Part shown: positions 1-6,644 of the stretch, piece by piece
How positions within the stretch are numbered: position 1 is the first letter of the stretch
Layout: each line of letters opens with the position of its first letter
Assembly: GCF_900157305.1 (NCBI RefSeq)
Contig: NZ_LS974202.1
Span: 2,356,001-2,420,000 of the forward strand
Source: Mesotoga infera
GTDB lineage: Bacteria; Thermotogota; Thermotogae; Petrotogales; Kosmotogaceae
Direction: 5' to 3'
Length of the DNA stretch: 64,000 bases
Translations under genes and position numbers: made by a program
Notes under the pieces: model-generated
What the model saw: only the letters and a program-made list of their open reading frames with translations
The model's database searches: none
Told to the model about the DNA's origin: nothing

Positions 1-169
1 TTTCGCTCGCACCTTCTAGAAATGAATGCAAGAGCAAGAATCTCCAAAAAATGGCAAGTGCAGACATTCCAAGCTTCTTTACACAAATACCCAGTGCCTT
101 CTCGTTCCCCAACAAGCCACAACACCTCGGTCATATTTTCAGAGTATTTTTGTTGTCAGTCTTTTTTCT
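1..169 (-). other. Left-edge stretch, possible start of a leftward gene
   Basis: No complete gene lies between the window edge and the aminotransferase. On the minus strand two overlapping frames stay open to the edge: one starts with ATG and begins MTEVLWLVGE, the other starts with TTG and contains a hydrophobic run LAIFWRFLLL. Neither has a convincing ribosome binding site and I do not recognise either product. It may be the 5' end of a further gene of the same leftward cluster, but it could equally be non-coding. Confidence 0.2.
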
Positions 170-215
170 AAAGATCATTTCTCCTGCGCGAAGCGCACTC
201 TCGTCAATGATCTTT
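170..215 (-). terminator. Two-level hairpin just after the aminotransferase stop
   Basis: Perfect 10-bp outer arms AAAGATCATT (170-179) and AATGATCTTT (206-215) enclose an inner stem TGCGC/GCGCA with loop GAA (185-197). It begins about 6 bases past the stop codon of the aminotransferase, where a transcription end is expected. There is no T run on the leftward strand, so intrinsic termination is uncertain; it may instead protect the mRNA 3' end. Confidence 0.45.
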
Positions 216-220
216 CTCTC

Positions 221-1444
221 TTATCTCTCGTTCTTCACAAATTCACCGATCTTCTCGACTACGTACTCAATCTCTTCGTCCGTCATCTCAGGGAATATTG
301 GCAAAGCAAGAGTCTCTTCACAGGCTTTTTCCGTTTCCGGAAGGCTGCCTGTGGGAACTCCTAAATACTCAAAGCACTTCTGCTGGTGAAGGCCCATTGG
401 ATAGTAGATAGATGTGCCGATACCTCTACTGGCCAGATGATCTCTCAGTCTGTCTCTCTCTTCTCTGCTGAAGCCTTCAAATCTCACCACGTACTGATGG
501 AAGACGTGAGGATAGTAACAGTCGTGGATATGGGGTATCGGGTATAGGGTTTGGCCGGGTTTCTTTACATCTTTCTCTTCAGAAACCAGACCCGAGACCC
601 CAGACCCCAAACCCGCTCTTTCGAAGTGCTCCGCGTACTTCTCGGCTATTTCTCTTCTTCTTTTCTGGTATTCTTCAAGGTGCCTGAGCTTTATGTTCAG
701 CACTATCGCCTGGAGTTCGTCGAGCCTTGAATTGATCCCTATCATATCGTGAATGTACTTGACGGGAGAACCATGGACTCTGTAGCTTCTGCAGAAGGCG
801 GCTATTTCATCGTTATCCGTTGCGATCATTCCCCCGTCGCCGTATCCTCCGAGGTTCTTTGTCGGGAAGAATGAGAAGGTCGAAATATCTCCTATCGAGC
901 CGGTCATTTTGACAGTTCCGTCGCTGTATTTCCAGTTTGCTCCTATCGATTGGGCGCAGTCTTCGATTATCTTTATCCCGTATTTCACTTTGATCTCTTC
1001 GAGTCTCTCGAGGTCGATGGCCTGACCGAAGAGATGAACGGGAATGAAGGCCTTTATCCTTTCTCTTTCCGGGTGGGTTCTGAGTATCTCTTCTACTTTG
1101 TCGAGGTCGATGTTGTAAGTTACCGGGTCGATATCTGCAAAGAGCGGCGTCGCTCCGTTTCTCGTTATGCAGCTGACTGTCGCGAAGAAGGTATAGGGAG
1201 TTGTGATCACATAGTCTCCCGGGCCTATTCCCAGAGCAGCCACTGCTATGAGAAGAGCGTCCGATCCGTTGGCGACACCGATAGCGTGTTTCACCTCTAC
1301 AAGCTCGGCAATGTTCTTCTCGAGTTCTCTGACTGCCTCTCCAAGGATTACTCTTCCACTAGATAGAGCCTCGTCTATCTTCTGGAGAACCTCTTCTCTT
1401 AACTCATCGTATTGCCTTGTCAGATCGAATAATGGAATCTTCAT
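221..1444 (-). CDS. DegT/DnrJ/EryC1/StrS-family sugar aminotransferase
   Basis: This is a 407-residue PLP enzyme of the family that transaminates keto-sugars bound to nucleotides in surface polysaccharide synthesis. The N-terminus IPLFDLTRQYDEL, the segment GSDALLIAVAALGIGPGDYV, the cofactor region IIEDCAQSIGA and the stretch STFSFFPTKNLGGYGDGG (with the lysine expected to bind PLP) are typical. The start has a GGAGG site close upstream. Between residues 275 and 310 lies an unusual loop rich in Gly, Ser, Lys and Pro; its DNA is a G-rich inverted repeat (532-614) that looks inserted in frame into a loop that is variable in the family. The neighbouring leftward gene is a regulator. The sugar substrate cannot be told from sequence. 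Confidence 0.9.
   Translation of the reverse strand: MKIPLFDLTRQYDELREEVLQKIDEALSSGRVILGEAVRELEKNIAELVEVKHAIGVANGSDALLIAVAALGIGPGDYVITTPYTFFATVSCITRNGATPLFADIDPVTYNIDLDKVEEILRTHPERERIKAFIPVHLFGQAIDLERLEEIKVKYGIKIIEDCAQSIGANWKYSDGTVKMTGSIGDISTFSFFPTKNLGGYGDGGMIATDNDEIAAFCRSYRVHGSPVKYIHDMIGINSRLDELQAIVLNIKLRHLEEYQKRRREIAEKYAEHFERAGLGSGVSGLVSEEKDVKKPGQTLYPIPHIHDCYYPHVFHQYVVRFEGFSREERDRLRDHLASRGIGTSIYYPMGLHQQKCFEYLGVPTGSLPETEKACEETLALPIFPEMTDEEIEYVVEKIGEFVKNER
532..614. repeat. G-rich inverted repeat inside the aminotransferase gene
   Basis: The left arm (532-563) has plus-strand G runs spaced G4-N4-G3-N4-G3-N7-G3. The right arm (582-614) has C runs C3-N3-C4-N3-C4-N3-C3, which is a quadruplex motif on the opposite (coding) strand. 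GGGTTTGG at 547-554 pairs with CCAAACCC at 607-614, and GGTTTC at 558-563 pairs with GAAACC at 582-587. The block keeps the reading frame. Related G-rich arms occur at 1464-1576 and 30887-30963. Confidence 0.7.
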
Positions 1445-1463
1445 AAGACCTCCGGTTTTCCAA

Positions 1464-1576
1464 GGGTCTGGGGTTTGGGGTATAGGGTATAGAAATCAGG
1501 ATTAACGATTGTTAAAGATTTTCTGTAACTGTTTGATTATGTTTTGCCAGACCCTTAACCCTATGAACCACACCCT
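1464..1576. repeat. G-rich / C-rich arm pair upstream of the aminotransferase
   Basis: A plus-strand G-rich arm (about 1465-1489, runs G3-N3-G4-N3-G4-N4-G3) is separated by roughly 55 AT-rich bases from a C-rich arm (about 1549-1576) containing CCAGACCC and AACCCTA. The arms share the words GGGTCTGG and ATAGGGT with the block inside the aminotransferase gene. It occupies the intergenic space between the aminotransferase and the regulator, so it may sit in the transcript leader. Confidence 0.6.
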
Positions 1577-1579
1577 GCT

Positions 1580-2227
1580 CTAATCTACTTGCTCGAGTTC
1601 CACTTTTCCCGTTCGCGATATTGTGAATACCATGACGTTTTTCATTCCGTTTTCTCTTGCGTTTTTGACTATGTTTTCTGCGTGCCTGAACGAAGCGACG
1701 ATTACTGCCGTATCTTCATTGCACGTGACTTCTTCAGGAGAGAAGACGTGTAGATCGTGAAAAGTGCCGTTTTGTTTTGCTATCGAGTCGTCGATGAAGC
1801 CTATTATCTTCATTCCCTCGGTTCTCAATACATCTGCCAGGATACCACCGATTATGCCCGCTCCGTAAAGATAGAAACTCTGGTGCTCGCTCTCCTTTAG
1901 AGTGTCAAGGACCTCGCCGAATATCTCTCTAGATTCGGTGTACAGTTTTGCCGCCTCTTTAAGATAGAGAATCGTTAAATACTGGAGCCTGAACTTTCCG
2001 GCCTCAGTGAGTACGTATCTCATGTTTCTCCTGTTATCACCCTCTTTGCTTATGAGGCAGGAGTCTTCGAAGTCTTTTATGTATTTGTTCACCATACTGG
2101 GAACGATTCCTGCAATTCGGGCAAGCCTTTCTTGAGAGACTGAAGAGCTCTCGGTGAGAGCCTTGAGAATGCTCATCTCCCTGAAGTTCGGTGACGGATT
2201 GAAAAACGAATACTCGGAAAGATCCAT
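1580..2227 (-). CDS. Winged-helix regulator with a nucleotide-binding-like C-terminal domain
   Basis: The first 80 residues form a MarR/winged-helix DNA-binding domain (VSQERLARIAGIVPSMVNKYIKDFE). The second half has a Rossmann-like glycine motif YLYGAGIIGGILADVL followed by IIGFIDDS, as in PglD-N/CoA-binding domains of sugar-modifying enzymes. The ATG at 2227 is preferred because AGGGGG lies four bases upstream; a longer version from 2245 has no such site. It is about 135 bases upstream of the sugar aminotransferase and in the same direction, so it may control that gene in response to a nucleotide or sugar-nucleotide ligand (inference). Confidence 0.75.
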   Translation of the reverse strand: MDLSEYSFFNPSPNFREMSILKALTESSSVSQERLARIAGIVPSMVNKYIKDFEDSCLISKEGDNRRNMRYVLTEAGKFRLQYLTILYLKEAAKLYTESREIFGEVLDTLKESEHQSFYLYGAGIIGGILADVLRTEGMKIIGFIDDSIAKQNGTFHDLHVFSPEEVTCNEDTAVIVASFRHAENIVKNARENGMKNVMVFTISRTGKVELEQVD

Positions 2228-2339
2228 AAGGCCCCCTAGTTTCATTCATTCACTGAGAGAATTATATCAGAGATTCAATTTAGCAGTCAAGCAAAAGAAG
2301 GTACATAATGGATAAAGCAAATTGTGAGAGATAATCAAA

Positions 2340-2392
2340 TTTCAAAGACATACCGCTGACATGAGTCAGCGGTTTTGTTCTGCCTTTGAAAC
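2340..2392. terminator. Nested hairpin downstream of the amidohydrolase
   Basis: The inner 9-bp stem ACCGCTGAC (2352-2360) and GTCAGCGGT (2365-2373) has loop ATGA. Outer arms TTTCAAAG (2340-2347) and CTTTGAAA (about 2383-2390) can extend it. It lies between two leftward genes, about 50 bases past the amidohydrolase stop. The T-rich flank TTTTGTT is on the plus strand, so as a leftward terminator it lacks a good U tract. Confidence 0.5.
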
Positions 2393-2439
2393 ATAATTTC
2401 CCATTTGGTTTGGAAGTTCAATGCGGTCTATAAACGGAT

Positions 2440-3603
2440 CTATTTGCTATTGTATACCTCTTCTCCTTCAATAAAGACCATTTCAACTCTTGAAGAGAAC
2501 TGGAAAGGATGTCCCGACCATACCGCTATGTCGGCATCTTTTCCTACCTCGAGTGAGCCAACTCTGTCGTCGATTTCGAGTATCTTTGCAGGATTTATTG
2601 TCACCATTTTCAACAGATCTTCCTCTTTTGAACCGTATCTGAGGGCAACACCGAGTTGTATGTTCGTACTCTCGAGCGGGATCACAGGGTGATCGCACAT
2701 AAAGGCCGCCAGAACGCCTTTTTCATTCATTATTCTCGGTGAATCGTACGTCATGTCCTTCAGTTCCAGTTTCGTTCTGAAGCCGAAGATGGGTCCAATA
2801 ACCACAGGTACGTTGTTTTCTTTTAAGTAATCGACAATTTTATAACCTTCGGTTGCGTGTTCAATCACAAGCTTGAAATCGAATTCTTTTGAAAGCCTTA
2901 CAGCCGTGAGAATGTCGTCCAACCTATGGGCGTGAATCCTGGCGGGGATCTCCTTGCGTAACACTTTTTCACCGATTTCGAGCTTTGGATCTATGTCCGT
3001 GAAAGGCTTTCCCTCTTTAGTAACTAAAGCCTTTTTTTCCATGTAACCTTGCACTTTCTGGAAGTATCCCCGTATAACCGCAGCCGTTCCAAGACGCGTT
3101 CCTGGAGTCTTTTTGAAGCCTTCGCCATAGACTCTCTTCGGATTTTCACCGGTGGCCATTTTTAAACCTGCTGGCGCTCTGACGACCATGTCATCGACTA
3201 TCATCGTATTCTTAAACTTGAATATCGCTCCCTGGCCACCTATAGGGTTGGCACTTCCTGGAACGACCATGACTGTTGTAACCCCTCCCGAGAGAGCTCT
3301 CTTTATCGCTGCATCCTGTGGACTGAAGGCATCAACCACAGAGACATCCGGTGTCAGAGGGTCGGTCATCTCGTTTCCGTCTTGGTAGTACCCTCCTACG
3401 CCTTCTTCGAATAGTCCTATATGTGAGTGAGCGTCTATGAATCCTGGTAAGATATACTTACCGGATACATCTATAACTTCGGCACCTTCACATTTGAGGT
3501 CTACTCCGATTGACTCGATCTTTCCCTTGCTAACAAGTATGTCTCCCGTGAATGGTTTCGAGGTGATAGGATAGATTGATCCGTTTTTCAAAAGTATCGA
3601 CAT
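2440..3603 (-). CDS. Metal-dependent amidohydrolase (imidazolonepropionase-like)
   Basis: This 387-residue cytoplasmic hydrolase belongs to the amidohydrolase superfamily, with an N-terminal beta domain, the metal-binding HxH at residues 59-61 (GFIDAHSHIG), further probable ligands in RIHAHRLDD and VIEHATEG, and a late Asp in MCDHPVIP. The C-terminus VGSLEVGKDADIAVWSGHPF is typical. The start has AAAGGGGG upstream. The family hydrolyses cyclic amides or related C-N bonds; the real substrate is not evident. It is transcribed alone, divergent from the gene at 3700. Confidence 0.85.
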   Translation of the reverse strand: MSILLKNGSIYPITSKPFTGDILVSKGKIESIGVDLKCEGAEVIDVSGKYILPGFIDAHSHIGLFEEGVGGYYQDGNEMTDPLTPDVSVVDAFSPQDAAIKRALSGGVTTVMVVPGSANPIGGQGAIFKFKNTMIVDDMVVRAPAGLKMATGENPKRVYGEGFKKTPGTRLGTAAVIRGYFQKVQGYMEKKALVTKEGKPFTDIDPKLEIGEKVLRKEIPARIHAHRLDDILTAVRLSKEFDFKLVIEHATEGYKIVDYLKENNVPVVIGPIFGFRTKLELKDMTYDSPRIMNEKGVLAAFMCDHPVIPLESTNIQLGVALRYGSKEEDLLKMVTINPAKILEIDDRVGSLEVGKDADIAVWSGHPFQFSSRVEMVFIEGEEVYNSK

Positions 3604-3636
3604 GGTTACCCCCTTTGGAAATCTATTGTTGAATGT

Positions 3637-3664
3637 ATTTTATCAAAAATGGTTCTTATTACAA
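3637..3664 (-). promoter_or_regulatory. Candidate promoter of the amidohydrolase gene
   Basis: On the minus strand TTGTAA (3659-3664) is followed after 16 bases by TAAAAT (3637-3642), about 34 bases before the start codon. The -35 match is moderate. Confidence 0.4.
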
Positions 3665-3699
3665 ACTATAAGAATGATTTCGGAAGAGCTGGAGAAAAA

Positions 3700-4128
3700 A
3701 TGCTAGAAGACAGTGCGGCGAATTATTACAGTGCGTTAGATGTCGACAGGAACTGCTCCGAGGCTTTGATCTATGGTGCGAACGACGAGTTCTTACTTGA
3801 TCTTCCATTAGAAGCTTTGAGGATGATGGGGCCTTTTGGTGGGGGAATGAGTATCGAAAGTATTTGTGGCGCAATAACGGGTGCTCTGGCGGTGATAGGT
3901 ATTCTTTATAATAGAGACGATCCAACAGACAGAGACAGAATGAAGAAAATCGCGGAACGATTCTTGAGAGAGTTCAGAAGTAGGTATGGCTGTCTGGACT
4001 GTGCGTGTTTGAAGGATAAATACAGAGACGAATGGAAAAAATGTGAGCCAGTAGTCAGGATGTCGGCGAGACTTCTTGAGGAGATAATAAAAGCAGAAGA
4101 AAGCAGAAGACCATTTGGAAAGGAATAG
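3700..4128 (+). CDS. C_GCAxxG_C_C family protein
   Basis: The product is about 142 residues when started at ATG 3700, which has GGAG five bases upstream; a longer frame from 3649 lacks a site and would overlap the divergent promoter. The cysteine pattern that names the family is present: RNCSEA, then ICGAITG, then YGCLDCACL. The family is thought to bind a metal or be redox active, but no reaction is established. It stands alone and its partner is unknown. Confidence 0.75.
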   Translation: MLEDSAANYYSALDVDRNCSEALIYGANDEFLLDLPLEALRMMGPFGGGMSIESICGAITGALAVIGILYNRDDPTDRDRMKKIAERFLREFRSRYGCLDCACLKDKYRDEWKKCEPVVRMSARLLEEIIKAEESRRPFGKE

Positions 4129-4234
4129 ATTCTCTTCGACATGTAAGTTCGGATCGTTAATGATCAAAACTTTAATCGCACTATGAAAGTCTTATACAAA
4201 TGAATGAATTTACTCACGGCCCAGATTCAATACC

Positions 4235-4363
4235 ATGGATAATTCTGATAATATAGATGTGAAAAGTAAAACTATTACGATGGAAGAAATGATATCCCAC
4301 TTTGGTGGAGTTTATGGAACAAAGGTTTTTGAAGAAAGCATAGATATTTCACGAAAAGTTTAA
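4235..4363 (+). CDS. Possible 42-residue small ORF
   Basis: The stretch between the C_GCAxxG protein and ychF contains an ATG frame reading MDNSDNIDVK to DISRKV. There is no ribosome binding site and I recognise no relative. It may be a gene remnant or chance. The rest of the 290-base gap shows nothing else. Confidence 0.2.
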   Translation: MDNSDNIDVKSKTITMEEMISHFGGVYGTKVFEESIDISRKV

Positions 4364-4422
4364 TTCCGAATATTGCGCGGCTATCCCGACAACTTCTGGT
4401 TCACACATAAGGAGGCGATGAG

Positions 4423-5502
4423 GTGGAAATAGGGATTTTCGGTCTGCCGCTGAGCGGCAAGAGTACTCTTTTTTCACTATTGACTGGGGTTGAACCGCAC
4501 GCAACTCACAAAAACGAAGCCAATACGGCAGTTGCAAAGGTCTACGATAAAAGGGTAGAGGAGCTTTCTAAGATTTTCAATCCAAAGAAAACCATCTATG
4601 CCACCGTCACTTTTGTAGATATCCCAGGTTATGACCTCTCTTCTGGTCAGAAAGAAAAGAGCAGGATACTCCAGTTCATTCAGAATTCCGATGCCATAGT
4701 AGCAGTAGTGAGAGCCTTCAAAGAAGCTTCCGTTCCCTGGCCAACCGGTGCGAGCAGTCCTTTAAAGCAACTGGAAACAATAGAGACTGAGCTACTGGTT
4801 CGCGATATGGAAGTAGTGGAGAACCGTATCTCGAGGCTGGACGAAGCGAGAAAGAAAAGAAAGCTGTCAAAAGAAGAAGAACGCGAACTGGAACTTCTTA
4901 GAGAGATAGAAAAAGGTTTTGAAGAGAACAGGTTCGTTTCAGTTATGGGCTTTTCCGAAGAGGATCTTAAGCTTCTGGGCTCGCTTGCCCTTTTCACCGC
5001 AAAGCCGATCATAGTTGCGGTGAACGTGGATGAAGATCAGTTCACATCGAAAGAGTATCCGGAAAAGGCAGCGATCACAGCCCGTGTAGCGGAAAGTAGA
5101 TTCGCCTATTTAGAAATCTCTGGAAAAATCGAAGTCGAGCTCAACGAGTTACCGGAAGAGGACAGAGGTATGTTCATGGAGGAGCTGGGTATCTCTGAAA
5201 GCGGCATACAACGTTTATCGAGAGTTGCATATGAACATCTGGGGTTGATCTCATTTTTGACCGTCGGTGAAGACGAAGTCAGAGCATGGACGATAAAAAA
5301 AGATACTCCGGCAAAAGCGGCAGCAGGGAAGATTCATACAGATCTTGAGAAGAATTTCATCAAGGCCGAAGTGATACCTTATGAAGAGTTCATGACTGTG
5401 AAAAGTATGCACGAAGCCAAGAACAAAGGAATGATAAAACTCGTGGGAAAGGAAGAGATCGTTAGGGACGGTGATATCTTCCATGTCAGGGCAAACGCCT
5501 GA
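4423..5502 (+). CDS. ychF: YchF/Obg-like ATPase
   Basis: A 359-residue P-loop protein of the YchF/OLA1 group, which interacts with ribosomes and hydrolyses ATP rather than GTP. The P loop is GLPLSGKST at residues 7-15, followed by DIPGYDLS (G3) and the non-standard G4 motif NVDE that goes with ATP preference. A helical insertion rich in charged residues lies around 120-170. The C-terminal TGS domain ends EEIVRDGDIFHVRANA. The start is GTG with AAGGAGG seven bases upstream. It opens a packed rightward run and overlaps tatD. Confidence 0.95.
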   Translation: MEIGIFGLPLSGKSTLFSLLTGVEPHATHKNEANTAVAKVYDKRVEELSKIFNPKKTIYATVTFVDIPGYDLSSGQKEKSRILQFIQNSDAIVAVVRAFKEASVPWPTGASSPLKQLETIETELLVRDMEVVENRISRLDEARKKRKLSKEEERELELLREIEKGFEENRFVSVMGFSEEDLKLLGSLALFTAKPIIVAVNVDEDQFTSKEYPEKAAITARVAESRFAYLEISGKIEVELNELPEEDRGMFMEELGISESGIQRLSRVAYEHLGLISFLTVGEDEVRAWTIKKDTPAKAAAGKIHTDLEKNFIKAEVIPYEEFMTVKSMHEAKNKGMIKLVGKEEIVRDGDIFHVRANA

Positions 5503-6280
5503 TAATATACGTCTTGAACTGGTGGATACCCACGCACATATTTCCTTTCCACAGTTCGATCACGACAGGGATATAATCAAAGCCCAATTAGAGAGTGGCG
5601 AACTGTCTATGCTGATAGAAGTCGGAACGACTGTTGAGGATTCTCTAAGGGCAGTTGAGGTTTTCAAGGATTTCAAGAAAGTCTTATTATCGGTTGGGGT
5701 CCATCCCCACGAGAGCGATGGTCTCGATGACAGGGGTTTGGAAACTTTGAAATCGCTGTTGAAAGACAGAAAAGTCGTTGCAGTAGGCGAAATCGGTCTG
5801 GATTTTTTCAGAGATCTCTCCCCCAGAGAAGTGCAAAAGCGCGTTTTCGTTAAGCAACTTGAGATTGCTTCATCTTTTTCGCTTCCTGTAGTGGTACATG
5901 TGAGAGATGCATATGAAGAAGTTTACGAAATACTCCGTCAATTCATGGGACTCAGAGGAGTGATACATGCCTTTTCGGGAGGTCCGGCAATAGCAAGTAG
6001 ATTTCTGGAGCTGGGTTATTACCTTGGAATAGGTGGGCCAGTTACGTACAGAAAGAACGACGGGTTAAGAGAAGTTGTAAGATTGACGCCTATGGAAAAG
6101 CTTCTAAGCGAGACGGACTGTCCATATCTTCCACCGGTTCCATTCAGGGGAAAGAGAAATGAACCACTTTATGTAAAATACGTTGTCGAAGAGATAGCCC
6201 GCCAGAAAGAGATGGATATCTATATCTGTTCGAAACGACTTATGGATAACGCGATAGAGCTATTTACTCCTAACCTCTGA
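5483..6280 (+). CDS. tatD: TatD-family metal-dependent hydrolase
   Basis: The 265-residue TIM-barrel nuclease has the metal ligands of the family: DTHAHISF near the N-terminus, GEIGLDF, VVHVRDA, IHAFSGG and SETDCPYLPP. TatD proteins are Mg-dependent 3'-5' exonucleases and deoxyribonucleases linked to DNA repair. The start overlaps the end of ychF by 20 bases; ATG 5483 has GGTGAT upstream, while a GTG at 5471 is also in frame. It is probably translated in coupling with ychF. Confidence 0.9.
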   Translation: MSGQTPDNIRLELVDTHAHISFPQFDHDRDIIKAQLESGELSMLIEVGTTVEDSLRAVEVFKDFKKVLLSVGVHPHESDGLDDRGLETLKSLLKDRKVVAVGEIGLDFFRDLSPREVQKRVFVKQLEIASSFSLPVVVHVRDAYEEVYEILRQFMGLRGVIHAFSGGPAIASRFLELGYYLGIGGPVTYRKNDGLREVVRLTPMEKLLSETDCPYLPPVPFRGKRNEPLYVKYVVEEIARQKEMDIYICSKRLMDNAIELFTPNL

Positions 6281-6293
6281 AGGAGGTGTAGTC

Positions 6294-6644
6294 TTGGGAG
6301 GATTTGAAGAATTCAAAAGTTTTCGAGAAAAGATGAACGGAAGGATACTGGAAACTGGAAGTATCAACACTAGGAGGTTCTTCTCCCTTGATGGTGCAGT
6401 CTATAAAGATGGCGCTCTCAATACTAGAACTAAGGAACTGATGGGTTTGGTTGCCTCAACGGTGCTGAGATGCGATGACTGCATTTCCTACCATATAATT
6501 CAGTGTAAATCGCTCGGAATAACTCGACAGGAAATTATGGAGGCCCTTGACGTCGCTCTCATCGTTGGTGGATCGATAGTGATACCCCACCTTCGGCGAG
6601 CCGTAGCACTGATCGACGAACTAGAAGAGAGAGGAGCCGGGTGA
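6294..6644 (+). CDS. Carboxymuconolactone decarboxylase / AhpD-like protein
   Basis: This 116-residue all-helical protein carries the AhpD-type redox motif CDDC in VLRCDDCISYHI, followed by the family histidine and the ITRQEIMEALDVALIVGGS helix. Such proteins act as small peroxidases or reductases; a decarboxylase function is not implied. It begins with TTG, supported by AAGGAGG eight bases upstream, and its stop overlaps the polA start, so the two are co-translated. Confidence 0.85.
   Translation: MGGFEEFKSFREKMNGRILETGSINTRRFFSLDGAVYKDGALNTRTKELMGLVASTVLRCDDCISYHIIQCKSLGITRQEIMEALDVALIVGGSIVIPHLRRAVALIDELEERGAG

Noticed and set aside
2352-2373. Riboswitch or operator before the winged-helix gene
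   Set aside because: It lies between two leftward genes, near the end of one; the simple nested hairpin fits a transcript end better than any aptamer I know.
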